Positions 16,017 through 25,213 of a stretch of DNA of 64,000 nt are shown here, one piece after another. The stretch spans positions 28,055-92,054 of the forward strand of contig UQZI01000001.1 in NCBI GenBank assembly GCA_900545555.1. The letters are read 5' to 3'. Both the position numbers and the translations under genes were made by a program. The notes under the pieces were generated by a model, which was given only the letters and a program-made list of their open reading frames with translations, was not told the origin of the DNA and made no database searches. Each line of letters opens with the position of its first letter. Positions within the stretch are counted from its first letter, which is position 1. The DNA is from an uncultured Collinsella sp. (GTDB lineage Bacteria; Actinomycetota; Coriobacteriia; Coriobacteriales; Coriobacteriaceae).

Positions 16017-16643
16017 GTGCTTGCCGTTGGCGGAGGCGGCGCCGTTGACGTGGTCGCGGGCGTAGATTACGCCGTGGACGATGGCCAGACCGGCGGCATC
16101 TGCGGCGCGGGCGCAGGTGTCCTGGAAGTCCTCGGCCTCGCGGGCGCGCAGCTGCTTGAGCACATAGTCTGCCACGGCCATCTTGCCGGGAGGGTTGCCG
16201 ATGCCGGTGCGGATACGGCTAAAGTCGCGGCTGCCCATCTTGTCGATGATGGAGCGCAGGCCGTTGTGACCGGCATGGCCTCCGCCCACCTTGACGCGCA
16301 CGTCACCGGCGGGAATGTCGAGCTCGTCGTGAATCACGAGCAGCTCCTCGGCCTTGATCTTGTACTCGCGGCAGAGCTTGGAGATGGGTCCGCCCGAGGT
16401 GTTCATGTACGACTGCGGCTTGACCAGCACGATCTGGCGCTTGCCACCCTCTTCCTCGGGATCGTTGATGTTGATGAGTGCGACCTCGGCGCCGGCCTGG
16501 TTTTTCCAGTACGTGACACCGGCCTGACGGGCCAGCTCATCGATCGCCTTAAAGCCGGCGTTGTGGCGGGTCTCGGCATATTCCTCACCCGGGTTGCCAA
16601 GTCCGGCAACCATGCGAATCTTAAGCGGCTGTGCAGCTGCCAT
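16014..16643 (-). CDS. pth: peptidyl-tRNA hydrolase
   Basis: Pth releases tRNA from peptidyl-tRNA that has dropped off the ribosome. The 209-residue protein has MVAGLGNPGEEYAETRHNAGF with the catalytic His, KPQSYMNTSGGPISKL, VIHDELDIPAGDVRVKVGGGHAGHNGLRSI and RIRTGIGNPPGKMAVADYVL, all family hallmarks. The start at 16643 has GGAAGGA at good spacing; an upstream in-frame start at 16664 lacks this. The order glmU-prs-pth is widely conserved. Its stop codon lies in repeat E3. Confidence 0.95.
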   Translation of the reverse strand: MAAAQPLKIRMVAGLGNPGEEYAETRHNAGFKAIDELARQAGVTYWKNQAGAEVALININDPEEEGGKRQIVLVKPQSYMNTSGGPISKLCREYKIKAEELLVIHDELDIPAGDVRVKVGGGHAGHNGLRSIIDKMGSRDFSRIRTGIGNPPGKMAVADYVLKQLRAREAEDFQDTCARAADAAGLAIVHGVIYARDHVNGAASANGKH

Positions 16644-16762
16644 ATTTGTCCTTCCGTTACACATAAAAGTTTAATCAACGACAAAGGCTACCACGCCCGC
16701 CGAAGGCGAGACTTCGTTTCAGCGAAATCCCACCAGACAAAAGCGCGGCCGCGGCAGAGCGA

Positions 16763-16840
16763 GCCGCCGGAACAGAAGAAACCCCCGCGCGACCTTTGCG
16801 AAGCAAGGGGGAGCGCGGGGGTTTCTTCTGTTCCGGCGGC
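16763..16840. terminator. 28-bp perfect hairpin between prs and pth
   Basis: Bases 16763-16790 and 16813-16840 are exact inverted repeats (GCCGCCGGAACAGAAGAAAC... to its complement) with a 22-nt loop. It should terminate prs transcription on the minus strand, so pth probably has its own promoter despite the conserved gene order. Confidence 0.75.
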
Positions 16841-16868
16841 GATGCGCCGGGTTGCAAGGACGATGCGA

Positions 16869-17855
16869 CTACAGCGCGAAGTCGCCGCCGACGAGCGTGG
16901 AGACGGGCTCCTCGTGGTAAACGGCGGAGATGGCCTGAGCGAACTCCTCGGCGACCGAGATAGTCTTGATCTTGCCGCCGACCTCGACGGGGATGGCGTC
17001 GGTGACGACGCACTCGACGATGGGGGCATCGTTCAGGCGCTCGATGGCCGGACCGGAGAAGATGCCGTGGGTGGCGCAGACGTAGATGTCGCCGGCGCCC
17101 ATAGCCTTGAGCTCCTTGACGTTGGCGCACAGGGTGCCAGCAGTGTCGATCATGTCGTCGTTGATGATGCAGGTCTTGCCCTTGATGTCACCGATGATGC
17201 CCATGACCTCGGCGGCGTTGTGGCGCGGACGGCCCTTGTGGGCGATGGCCAGGTCGCAGCCGAGCATGTCGGACAGCTTCTTGGCGGCCTTGGCGCGACC
17301 CACGTCGGGGGAGACGACAACCAGGTTGTCGGTGTCGAAGTGCATGTCGTTGTAGTACTGGCCAAACAGCGGCAGTGCGGACAGGTGGTTAACCGGGATA
17401 TCGAAGAAGCCCTGGATCTGGCCCTGGTGCAGGTCGAGGGTGATAATGCGGTTGACGCCGGCGCGCTCGAGCAGGTTGGCGACGAGGCGGGCGGTGATGG
17501 GCTCGCGCGGGCCGGCCTTGCGGTCCTGGCGGGCATAGCCGTAGTGGGTGATAACGGCGGTGATGGAGCGGGCGGATGCGCGCTTGGCAGCGTCGGTGGC
17601 GATGAGCAGCTCCATGAGCATGTCGTTGACGTTGCCGCCGGCCACGGACTGAATCAGGAAGACGTCGGCGCCGCGGACGGTCTCGTCGTAGCGGGCGTAA
17701 ATCTCACCATTGGCGAACTGCTTTAGCGTAAGGCCCGAAAGCTCGACCCCAAGGTACTCAGCAATCTTCTGAGCGAGGGGACGGTTGGAGGAACCGGAAT
17801 ACACGCGGATGGACTTGCGCATATTCTCCGACTTCTCGGGATCATTAATCGGCAT
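16869..17855 (-). CDS. prs: ribose-phosphate pyrophosphokinase
   Basis: Prs makes PRPP from ribose-5-phosphate and ATP, feeding purine (purF in this window), pyrimidine, NAD, His and Trp synthesis. The 328-residue protein shows VYSGSSNRPLAQKIAEYLG, FANGEIYARYDETVRGADVFLIQS, the Mg-binding THYGYARQDRK, DLHQGQIQGFFDIPVNHL, and the PRPP-binding IINDDMIDTAGTLC. It has a short N-terminal extension (MPINDPEKSENMRK); an internal Met is a possible alternative start, but the ribosome-binding GGAGAAGGG fits 17855. Confidence 0.96.
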   Translation of the reverse strand: MPINDPEKSENMRKSIRVYSGSSNRPLAQKIAEYLGVELSGLTLKQFANGEIYARYDETVRGADVFLIQSVAGGNVNDMLMELLIATDAAKRASARSITAVITHYGYARQDRKAGPREPITARLVANLLERAGVNRIITLDLHQGQIQGFFDIPVNHLSALPLFGQYYNDMHFDTDNLVVVSPDVGRAKAAKKLSDMLGCDLAIAHKGRPRHNAAEVMGIIGDIKGKTCIINDDMIDTAGTLCANVKELKAMGAGDIYVCATHGIFSGPAIERLNDAPIVECVVTDAIPVEVGGKIKTISVAEEFAQAISAVYHEEPVSTLVGGDFAL

Positions 17856-17998
17856 TACCCTTCTCCTTTATACATCGAATGCCATATAGATGCCTTGTTG
17901 CATTGTAACCGCGCGGCGGGGTTTATCGGGTCCTGATAACGTCTTTACCGCCAACGGACACGAACCGACCACTCATCCGGTTGCGCAGGTCACGATAG

Positions 17999-18035
17999 AA
18001 AAAGGAGCCGCCCCCATGGAGCAGCTCCTTTTGTG
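17999..18035 (-). terminator. terminator of glmU
   Basis: On the minus strand AAAAGGAGC (18024-18032) pairs with GCTCCTTTTT (17999-18008) and the T tract continues. It lies 16 bp past the glmU stop. Confidence 0.7.
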
Positions 18036-18047
18036 CTTGGTAAAACG

Positions 18048-19460
18048 TTATACCTCGTCGTCCTCGTGCAGGCGGCGGCGGTAATCGGCGGCCCAGCCCT
18101 CAATATTTACCTGACGGGCGCGGCCCAGACCGAGCGCGTCTGCCGGGACCGGCTCGGTGATGACGGAGCCAGCGGCCACGAGCGCGCCGTCGCCGATCTG
18201 GGCGGGCGCGACCATCATGGTGTCGGAGCCAATGAAGGCGTCCTTGCCGATGACGGTCTTGTGCTTGTGCACGCCATCGTAGTTGCAGGTGATGGAGCCC
18301 GCGCCCACGTTGACGCCGGAGCCCATGGTGGTGTCGCCGATGTAGGACAGGTGCGGCACCTTTGAGCCCTCGCCGATCGTGGACTTCTTGATCTCCACGT
18401 GCGTGCCGGCCTTGGATCCGTCGAGCATGTGGGTGCCCGGGCGCAGGTAGGCGCGCGGGCCGCAGTCGACGCCGTTCTCGATGACGGCCTCGATGGCGAT
18501 GGTCTCGTCGATGACGCAGCCGCTGCCGACGGTGGTGTCGGTGAGGCGGCTGTTGGGGCCGAGCTGGCACTCCTCGCCCACGGTGACGTGGCCGATCAGG
18601 TGCGTCTGCGGCCACACGACGGTATCGCGGCCGATAACGGCATCGGGGCCGATCCAGGCCTGCGTGGGGTCGATGAAGGTAACGCCCTCGGCCATCCAGT
18701 GCTCGTTGATGCGGTCGCGCGCGATGGCGGTGAGCTGTGCGAGCTGGATGCGGCTGTTGACGCCCAGGCCGTCGCGGTAGTCGTCGCAGTGGAAGATGGA
18801 GACAGCCTGGCCGTGGCCCTTGAGGATCTCGAGCATGTCGGGCAGATAGTACTCGGACTGCGCGTTGTCGTTGCCGATCTCGTTAATGTGGGCGGCGAGC
18901 TGCGCGCCGTCAAAGGCGTAGCAGCCGGCGTTGCACTCCAGCAGCGTGGCGGCCTGCTCGGGCGTGCAGTCCTTCTGCTCGATGATGCGCTCGATCTGAC
19001 CATCGGCGCCCAGCTTGATGCGGCCGTAGCCGAAAGGATCGGGCGGGGTCATGGTCATGACGGTGCAGGCGAGCTCGCCGGTGGCGACGGTTTGCGCGAA
19101 CTTGGCGACGGTGTCGGCGGTGATGAGCGGCAGGTCGCCGTTGAGCACGACGACGGGGCCTTGCGTGATGCCGCAGACCTCGAGCGCGACCTTTACGGCG
19201 TGGCCGGTGCCCAGGCGCTCGGTCTGCTCGACGCACTCGACCTTGGTGGCGCTGTTGGCGTAGGCGCCGTCGATCAGGGCGCGCATCTCGTTGGCGTGGC
19301 TGCCGATGACGACCACGACGCGGCTGCAGCCGGCCTTGATGGTAGCGTCGACGATCCACTGGACCATGGGCTTGCCCAGGATCTTGTGCGAAACCTTGCA
19401 GTGGTTCGACTTCATGCGGGTGCCCTCGCCGGCAGCGAGGATAATTGCGGTTGCGTCCAT
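18048..19460 (-). CDS. glmU: bifunctional UDP-GlcNAc pyrophosphorylase / glucosamine-1-phosphate acetyltransferase
   Basis: GlmU makes UDP-N-acetylglucosamine for peptidoglycan. The 470-residue protein has the nucleotidyltransferase motif IILAAGEGTRMKS at residues 6-18, ERLGTGHAVKVALE, VVLNGDLPLI and FGYGRIKLGADGQIERIIEQKD. The C-terminal half is a left-handed beta helix with hexapeptides (GPDAVIGRDTVVWPQTHLIG onward) and the acetyltransferase region THVEIKKSTIGEGSKVPHLSYIGD. The start at 19460 follows AGGAG; the frame extends further upstream but without family sequence. Confidence 0.95.
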   Translation of the reverse strand: MDATAIILAAGEGTRMKSNHCKVSHKILGKPMVQWIVDATIKAGCSRVVVVIGSHANEMRALIDGAYANSATKVECVEQTERLGTGHAVKVALEVCGITQGPVVVLNGDLPLITADTVAKFAQTVATGELACTVMTMTPPDPFGYGRIKLGADGQIERIIEQKDCTPEQAATLLECNAGCYAFDGAQLAAHINEIGNDNAQSEYYLPDMLEILKGHGQAVSIFHCDDYRDGLGVNSRIQLAQLTAIARDRINEHWMAEGVTFIDPTQAWIGPDAVIGRDTVVWPQTHLIGHVTVGEECQLGPNSRLTDTTVGSGCVIDETIAIEAVIENGVDCGPRAYLRPGTHMLDGSKAGTHVEIKKSTIGEGSKVPHLSYIGDTTMGSGVNVGAGSITCNYDGVHKHKTVIGKDAFIGSDTMMVAPAQIGDGALVAAGSVITEPVPADALGLGRARQVNIEGWAADYRRRLHEDDEV

Positions 19461-19492
19461 GTGATCTCCTGTTACGTTATAGAGACGTGTGC

Positions 19493-19520
19493 TTGGAAAC
19501 GATACACGGCGCAATATGAT
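19493..19520 (+). promoter_or_regulatory. candidate promoter of the ECF transporter operon
   Basis: TTGGAA, 16 bp, TATGAT, on the plus strand and divergent from glmU. This leaves a leader of about 130 nt before the first transporter gene; no cobalamin, thiamine or riboflavin riboswitch motif was recognised in it. Confidence 0.4.
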
Positions 19521-19659
19521 ACCGCAGGCATATGACGAGCGCGTAACGATTGGTTTGCGGCGGTTGAGGCTTGCGCCGCCGGCGTGGCGTTTGCACTGCG
19601 TACGTGCGGCGTTGGCGGTGCTGCGGAGCTGTTGTTTGAGCGAGGGGACGGGGGTGCCC

Positions 19660-20547
19660 GTGGACAACATACGAGAGGAGTTTGGCGGCGAGCCCGTCGC
19701 GGCATTCTCGATGTCGCATCCGGCTGTGCCGGCACTCTATATAGTGCTGACGCTGGGGCTCACTATGTTCTCGATGCAGCCGGTACTGATTGCGCTGTCA
19801 CTTGCGGGCGGGCTGGCGTATGGATTTGCGACGCGTGGGGCTGCCCGCACGCTGGGCGCGCTCCGCTGGCAGCTGCCGGTGATTTTGATCGTCGCGGTGC
19901 TCAATCCGCTGTTTAGCGCCTCGGGCTCGACGGAGCTGTTCCGTATTGGCATGCGCGCGGTGTATCTGGAGAGCATGGTATACGGCCTGTGCATGGGCGG
20001 GCTGTTTGTGGCGAGCGTGCTGTGGTTTGAGGCGGCGGCGTCGATGCTCGAATACGACAAGGTGCTCGCGCTGCTGGGCAATGCCGCACCGGTGATTGCG
20101 CTCATGATCTCGATGTGCATGAGGCTTATCCCGCAGTTTTTGCGCCGCGGTCGTACGGTGTTGGCGGTGCAGGATGCGATTGATGTGCCGGGCCGCGCGC
20201 CGGCCGACCCCGTGCGCTCGCGCTTGCGGGCGTCGAGCGTGTTGATGGGCTGGGGCATGGAAGATTCGCTGGAGCGTGCGGACGCGATGCGCTCGCGCGG
20301 GTGGGGTGCCGCGACGCGTCGTACGACGTATGCGCGGTATCGACTGGGGTGCAGCGACGTTGCCGCGCTGGTCGGGCTCGCGCTGCTTGGTGCTGCCGCG
20401 GTGGCGGTGGCGTGGACCGCGACGACGCAGTATTCGTTTTACCCGCAGCTTTCGGTGCCGGCGCCGTGGCCTGGCTATATTGTGTACGCGGCTTGGATGG
20501 TGTTGCCCTGTGTGCTGCACGCGATTGACGAGAAGAGGTTTGGCTGA
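19660..20547 (+). CDS. ecfT: energy-coupling factor transporter T component (EcfT/CbiQ-like)
   Basis: The 295-residue protein has several membrane segments (from ALYIVLTLGLTMFSM) and the cytoplasmic coupling helices with SRLRASSVLMGWGMEDSLERADAMRSRGWG; the A-R-G-like RSRGW motif is the EcfT signature that docks on the ATPases. The start is uncertain: GTG 19660 follows GGGGACGGGG, while GTG 19654 and ATG 19711 are also in frame. The stop overlaps the ATPase start (TGATG). It forms one operon with the fused ATPase and the S component. Confidence 0.85.
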   Translation: MDNIREEFGGEPVAAFSMSHPAVPALYIVLTLGLTMFSMQPVLIALSLAGGLAYGFATRGAARTLGALRWQLPVILIVAVLNPLFSASGSTELFRIGMRAVYLESMVYGLCMGGLFVASVLWFEAAASMLEYDKVLALLGNAAPVIALMISMCMRLIPQFLRRGRTVLAVQDAIDVPGRAPADPVRSRLRASSVLMGWGMEDSLERADAMRSRGWGAATRRTTYARYRLGCSDVAALVGLALLGAAAVAVAWTATTQYSFYPQLSVPAPWPGYIVYAAWMVLPCVLHAIDEKRFG

Positions 20548-22190
20548 TGACCCGGTTTGATAGGAGCTCGGCGGCGGGTGTGGCATATGGCTCGGCCGCG
20601 CCGGCGATTGAGGTGCGAGGCCTTAGTTTTGCCTATCCCGGGGCCGAGGCACCGGTGCTCGAGGGACTTGATTGGCGTGTTTCCCAAGGTGCGTTTGCGC
20701 TGCTGGTGGGTGGTACTGGGTCGGGCAAATCGACGCTACTCTCGCTGCTCAAGCCCGAGATCGCTCCGGCGGGCGAGCGCACTGGTGATGCGCGCGTGCT
20801 GGGTGAGAACGTTGCCGATATGGACGTCCGGGCGTCCGCGGAGCGCGTGGGCTACGTGTTTCAGGATCCCGAGAACCAGATCGTGTGCGAGACCGTGTGG
20901 CACGAGATGGCGTTTGGCCTGGAAAATCTGGGTATGTCGCGCGACGAGATGCGCCGTCGCGTAGCCGAGACTAGCTATTTCTTTGGGCTGGAGGATTGGC
21001 TCCACCGCGATACCGATACGCTTTCGGGCGGACGCAAGCAGCTGCTGTCGTTGGCGGCCGTGCTGGCCTTGCGCCCGCGCGTGCTGCTGCTCGACGAGCC
21101 CACGTCCCAGCTCGATCCCGTTGCCGAGAAAAATTTTCTGCACGCGCTGTTTCGCGTGAACCGCGAGCTGGGTTGCACGGTTGTTGTGGCAACGCACCAG
21201 CCGCGCCCGATGCTCGAATATGCGACGTGCGCGTATCGGATTGAGGGCGGCCGCGTGCGCGAGGTGGCGGATATGGCTTCTTTGGGACGCCGAGAATCGC
21301 TGTTTTCCGATGACATGTTGGGGTGGGGTGCCATCCGATGTGCAAAAAACGGAGTATTCAGCAGGCGTGAGGACAATTTGGACTCTCTGGAGCCGCCCGG
21401 GGACGTATCAAGCGCGAAAAAAAGTTCGGAATTGGACAAATCGTCCGAATTTGTGGCGCAAACGTCGCTCGAGAACGGCTCGGAAGCCTTCCCGCGCACG
21501 GATGGAAGCAGAATACTCCAAAAAATGCACGGCGGGTCGGCTACCACTCTGTCGGAGGGCTGGTTTCGCTACGATCGCGCGGGCGGTTGGGTGCTGCGCG
21601 GGATCGACGTGGCGTTTTCGGCTGGAGCGGTGCATGCGATTGTGGGCGGTAACGGCTGTGGCAAGTCGACGATGCTCTCGGTGCTGGCGAAGACCACCAA
21701 GCTGCAGCGCGGCCGCATGGTGCGCGGAGCGGCCTCGGCGGCGCTGCTGCCTCAGAACCCCAAAGCATTGCTGGTTGCCGAGACGGTTCGCGATGAGCTG
21801 ATGGAATGGGCCTCGACCTGCGGGTACGGCGAGGATATGGCGCGGGAGCGTGCGGTGAGTCTGGGGCTCGCGGGCTTAGGGGAACGCCACCCCTATGACC
21901 TTTCGGGCGGACAGCGCCAACTGCTTGCGTTGGCAAAGCTACTGCTAATCGGTCCCGAACTGCTATTGCTCGATGAGCCTACCAAGGGTCTGGACCTGGC
22001 CAGCCGCCGCATCATCGCCCGCGCCCTGCGTGACCATGCGAACGCCGGCGGTACCGTCATCATGGCCACGCACGACTTAGACTTTGCCGAGCAGGTGTCC
22101 GACGACGTCGCCATGATGTTCGACGGCGAGATCGCCTGCATGGAGCCTCCGGCAGATTTCTTTGCCGACAACGTGTTTTATAGGGCGTGA
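20547..22190 (+). CDS. fused double ABC ATPase of the ECF transporter (EcfA-EcfA')
   Basis: The 547-residue protein carries two complete ATPase domains. Domain 1: Walker A GGTGSGKST at about residue 54, signature LSGGRKQ (R instead of Q), Walker B VLLLDEPTSQLDP. Domain 2: Walker A GGNGCGKST at about 367, signature LSGGQRQ, Walker B LLLLDEPTKGLDL. A Ser-rich linker (about 265-330) joins them. Most ECF systems use two separate ATPases; here one chain supplies both halves of the dimer. Neighbouring EcfT and S genes support the assignment. Confidence 0.9.
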   Translation: MTRFDRSSAAGVAYGSAAPAIEVRGLSFAYPGAEAPVLEGLDWRVSQGAFALLVGGTGSGKSTLLSLLKPEIAPAGERTGDARVLGENVADMDVRASAERVGYVFQDPENQIVCETVWHEMAFGLENLGMSRDEMRRRVAETSYFFGLEDWLHRDTDTLSGGRKQLLSLAAVLALRPRVLLLDEPTSQLDPVAEKNFLHALFRVNRELGCTVVVATHQPRPMLEYATCAYRIEGGRVREVADMASLGRRESLFSDDMLGWGAIRCAKNGVFSRREDNLDSLEPPGDVSSAKKSSELDKSSEFVAQTSLENGSEAFPRTDGSRILQKMHGGSATTLSEGWFRYDRAGGWVLRGIDVAFSAGAVHAIVGGNGCGKSTMLSVLAKTTKLQRGRMVRGAASAALLPQNPKALLVAETVRDELMEWASTCGYGEDMARERAVSLGLAGLGERHPYDLSGGQRQLLALAKLLLIGPELLLLDEPTKGLDLASRRIIARALRDHANAGGTVIMATHDLDFAEQVSDDVAMMFDGEIACMEPPADFFADNVFYRA

Positions 22191-22194
22191 TGGG

Positions 22195-22908
22195 ATGACG
22201 GATCATCGCGCCTCACGCCTACTCACAAAAATGGAGATCCCGCTGTTGTTGGCGGTGCCAGCGGTGATGACTGCGGCGTTGCTGGCGGGCATTGAGCAGG
22301 CGGCGCTTGCCATGCTGGTTGTAGTGGCGCTCGTGCTCGCACTGTTTTTTGCGGGCTATGAGACATCACGTCCAGGCCTGCGCCAGATCATGCCCACGCT
22401 GGTGCTGGCGGCGCTGGCCGCGGCGGGGCGCATCCTGTTTGGGCCCATTCCCGATTTTAAGCCCGTGAGCGCTATCGCCATTATCGCGGGTGCGACACTT
22501 GGCCGTCGCAATGGTTTTATGGTCGGCGCGTTGGCAGCGCTGACCAGCAATTTCTTTTTTGGGCAGGGCATGTGGACGCCGTGGCAGATGTATGCCTGGG
22601 GTCTGGTGGGCTATATCGGTGGCGCACTGGCGCATGCGGGCGCGTTTGACCGCGCCGATGGAGCCGTGCGAATGCCGGCGCTGTTGGCGTATGGCTTTGC
22701 GTCGGGCCTGCTGTATGGCGTCGTGATCAACGCGTATGACATCATCGGTTTTGTGCAGCCGCTCACGTGGACGGGCGCCATAGCGCGTCTTGCCACCGCC
22801 GTACCGTTCGATATCACACACGGACTCGCGACCTGCGTGTTTTTGGCCGCTCTGTACAAGCCCTGGTGTCGCCGCATCAACCGCGTCGTCGTGAAGTACG
22901 GGCTGTAG
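22195..22908 (+). CDS. ECF transporter S (substrate-binding) component, substrate unknown
   Basis: The 237-residue membrane protein has about six hydrophobic segments. The block GPIPDFKPVSAIAIIAGATLG followed by GFMVGALAALTSNFFFGQGMWTPWQMYAWGLVGYIGG is typical of one group of ECF S components (the NFFFGQG-TPWQM motif). Position directly after EcfT and the fused ATPase indicates a dedicated (group I-like) transporter. The ligand, probably a vitamin or precursor, cannot be decided from sequence, and no riboswitch helps. No terminator is seen; foldback element A1 begins 40 bp downstream. Confidence 0.82.
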   Translation: MTDHRASRLLTKMEIPLLLAVPAVMTAALLAGIEQAALAMLVVVALVLALFFAGYETSRPGLRQIMPTLVLAALAAAGRILFGPIPDFKPVSAIAIIAGATLGRRNGFMVGALAALTSNFFFGQGMWTPWQMYAWGLVGYIGGALAHAGAFDRADGAVRMPALLAYGFASGLLYGVVINAYDIIGFVQPLTWTGAIARLATAVPFDITHGLATCVFLAALYKPWCRRINRVVVKYGL

Positions 22909-22947
22909 TGGTGGTTGCGTCGAGGCAAGAACCAATACTGTCTTGGT

Positions 22948-23128
22948 GTCATATCAAAACTATGCCGGTTTACGGGGCTAGATTGGCACAGGCAGACCAT
23001 ACCGGCTTTTTTCGAAATGGAGCAAGCCGTCTACCTGTGGTTTTATTATTTCGGAATTGCGTATGGCTGGGGGCTCGCGATTCAGTCCCGTAAACCGGCA
23101 TAGTTTTGGAATGGCCGGTTGATATGAC
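22948..23128. repeat. foldback element A, copy 1
   Basis: The ends pair: CAAAACTATGCCGGTTTACG (from 22956) with its complement ending at 23107, plus outer GTCATATC/GATATGAC. The interior keeps a remnant of the shared core (CTACCTGTGGTTTT). Other copies: 38217-38378 and 45339-45503. The 525-bp gap 22909-23433 consists almost entirely of elements A, C, B and C. Confidence 0.85.
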
Positions 23129-23149
23129 GGGCATCATGGCCCTCAGAGA

Positions 23150-23192
23150 GTCAATTGATCCGTTTTCTTCCGTCCCCAGGGAATCAGTTGAC
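23150..23192 (+). repeat. palindrome family C, copy 1
   Basis: GTCAATTGATCC and GGGAATCAGTTGAC flank GTTTTCTTCCGTCCCCA. Read on the minus strand the core is GGGGACGGAAGAAAAC. Confidence 0.75.
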
Positions 23193-23199
23193 GGCGCTC

Positions 23200-23360
23200 G
23201 CCACGAAACTGGCCCATCTACTACGTTTAGCCCGACACCCCCAAGCACAACCGCGTTTTATGAAAAACCGCAGGCTTTCTACCTGCGGTTTTCTTTTTGC
23301 GTTGTTCGCCGTGGTTGAGGGTAGTGGCTTAAACGTAGTAGACGGGCGTGTTTCGTGGCG
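23200..23360. repeat. foldback element B, copy 1
   Basis: Terminal arms GGCCCATCTACTACGTTTA and TAAACGTAGTAGACGGGC pair with a few mismatches, extended by CCACGAAAC/GTTTCGTGG. An inner stem AAAACCGCAGG/CCTGCGGTTTT sits at the centre. The second copy is at 45091-45250. Confidence 0.85.
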
Positions 23361-23388
23361 GATTGGTCACGTGGATACCACCACGAGG

Positions 23389-23434
23389 CCCAAAATGATT
23401 CGTTTTCCTCCGTCCCCAGGGGATCAGCTGGGGC
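23389..23434 (+). repeat. palindrome family C, copy 2
   Basis: CCCAAAATGATTC, GTTTTCCTCCGTCCCCAGG, GGATCAGCTGGGG. The element ends at the last base of the xth stop codon. Confidence 0.7.
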
Positions 23435-24252
23435 TAGAGCTCTAGCGTGAGGGTGACGGGGCAGTGGTCGCTGCCGAAGATGTCGCCGCGGATGCCGGTG
23501 TCGCGTACGTTGCCGGCGATTGCGTCGCTTACCAGGAAGTAGTCGATGCGCCAGCCGGCGTTGTTCTTGCGGGCATTAAAGCGGTAGCTCCACCAGCTGT
23601 AGACGCCCTCGACGCTCGGATTTGCCGCGCGCCAGGTATCGGTAAAGCCGGCGTCGAGCAGCTCGGTGAACTTGCCGCGCTCCTCGTCCGAAAAGCCTGC
23701 GTTGCCGCGGTTGGACTTGGGGTTCTTAAGGTCGATCTCCTCGTGTGCCACGTTAAAGTCGCCGCAGGTTACCACGGGTTTGCCGGTCTCGCGCTCGAGC
23801 GCGTTCAAAAAGCCGCGGTAGGCATCGTCCCAGGCCATGCGCACGTCGATGCGGGCGAGTTCGTTTTGCGCGTTGGGCGTGTAGACATCCACAAACCAGA
23901 ATTTGTCGAACTCCAGCGCGCAGACACGACCCTCGGTCGCGGCTTGGGCAACGAGCTCGGCTGCCTCGCCTTCACCGGCGTGGGGCAGCAGCGCGTCGGC
24001 GCGCAGCACGCGCAGCGGTTCCTGGCGGCTAAAGACCGCGGTGCCCGAGTAGCCCTTGCGCTCGGCGTAGCTCCAGGTTTGGTGATAGCCGGGCAGGTCG
24101 ACCTGCACCTGGCCTTCTTGCAGTTTAGTTTCTTGCAGCGCTAGGACATCGACATCGAGTTCCTGTGCGATCTGGGTAAAGCTCGGGTCCTTTTTGAGCA
24201 CGGCGCGCAGGCCGTTAACGTTCCACGAGGCGAAAGTGTAAGTCTGAGGCAT
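23434..24252 (-). CDS. xth: exodeoxyribonuclease III
   Basis: This 272-residue AP endonuclease/3'-5' exonuclease acts in base excision repair. Family motifs are all present: FASWNVNGLRA, VDVLALQETKLQ (metal-binding Glu), GYSGTAVFSR, DVYTPNAQNEL, CGDFNVAHEEIDL, NNAGWRIDYFLVS and GSDHCPVTL (catalytic His). It is transcribed divergently from the sirtuin gene. The B. subtilis ExoA and E. coli XthA families cannot be separated here without alignment. Confidence 0.95.
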   Translation of the reverse strand: MPQTYTFASWNVNGLRAVLKKDPSFTQIAQELDVDVLALQETKLQEGQVQVDLPGYHQTWSYAERKGYSGTAVFSRQEPLRVLRADALLPHAGEGEAAELVAQAATEGRVCALEFDKFWFVDVYTPNAQNELARIDVRMAWDDAYRGFLNALERETGKPVVTCGDFNVAHEEIDLKNPKSNRGNAGFSDEERGKFTELLDAGFTDTWRAANPSVEGVYSWWSYRFNARKNNAGWRIDYFLVSDAIAGNVRDTGIRGDIFGSDHCPVTLTLEL

Positions 24253-24365
24253 GGTGTCCTTTCGACGGGGTTGGCAGGCTTAAGATTAACGCAACTAGAG
24301 CGGGGCGGAGTCCGCGAGTGATAGTGTGAACGCCGCCGTCCCGGAGACACGGACGGAGGTCATAT

Positions 24366-25118
24366 ATGACGCAGGCAATATCGGATCCCAAGCAGGCCTC
24401 CGCCGCGCTGGCGGAGCTGTTCGAAACCCATAGCCACGTGGTCTTCTTTGGCGGCGCGGGTGTTTCCACGGCAAGCGGCATTCCCGATTTCCGCAGCGTG
24501 GACGGCCTGTATCACCAGCAGTTTGCCTATCCGCCCGAAACCATGCTCTCGCACAGCTTTTACGAGACACATCCGGCGGAGTTCTTCGACTTTTACCGCA
24601 CCAAGATGATCGCCCTTAACGCCAAGCCCAACCACTGCCACGCCAAGCTGGCGGAGCTGGAGCGCGCCGGCAAGCTCGACGCCGTGGTGACGCAAAATAT
24701 CGACGGACTGCATCAGGCGGCTGGTTCACGGCGCGTGTTTGAGCTGCATGGCTCGGTACACCGCAATATCTGCCAGACGTGCGGCGCGGTCTACAGCGCC
24801 GAATGGATTTGCGCGCGCGAGCACGAGGATACCGCGGGCGTGCCCGTGTGTCCTGCGTGCGGCGGTCGCATCAAGCCCGATGTGGTCCTCTACGAGGAGC
24901 CGCTCGATGAGCGTGTGCTTACCGGCGCCGTTGCTGCCATCGCCGCAGCCGACGTCCTCGTCGTGGGCGGAACCTCGCTCGTGGTGTATCCGGCGGCGGG
25001 CCTTACACGCTACTTTACCGGCGATACGCTGGCCATATGCAACCTTGCTCCCACCGATCAGGATGCAAATGCCGACCTGCTGATTTCTTGCGACATCGCG
25101 GCCGCGTTTGCGTTCTAG
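24366..25118 (+). CDS. cobB: NAD-dependent protein deacylase of the sirtuin (SIR2) family
   Basis: The 250-residue protein has the NAD-binding motif FFGGAGVSTASGIPDFRS at about residues 28-45, TQNIDGLHQAAGS, the catalytic His in FELHGSVHR, and a Zn site formed by CQTC and CPAC pairs. It removes acyl groups from lysines using NAD+, releasing nicotinamide. GGAGGT lies before the start. It stands alone; the folate gene begins about 95 bp later behind its own -10-like TACAAT (25133-25138). Confidence 0.93.
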   Translation: MTQAISDPKQASAALAELFETHSHVVFFGGAGVSTASGIPDFRSVDGLYHQQFAYPPETMLSHSFYETHPAEFFDFYRTKMIALNAKPNHCHAKLAELERAGKLDAVVTQNIDGLHQAAGSRRVFELHGSVHRNICQTCGAVYSAEWICAREHEDTAGVPVCPACGGRIKPDVVLYEEPLDERVLTGAVAAIAAADVLVVGGTSLVVYPAAGLTRYFTGDTLAICNLAPTDQDANADLLISCDIAAAFAF

Positions 25119-25213
25119 CCCGCGCGCGCGGATACAATAGAAAGACTGAGTGCAAAGCGACCCCGCCGCCAGCCCCCCAAGCTCGGCGGCGTGGGCATTT
25201 TAGGAGGATGTTC

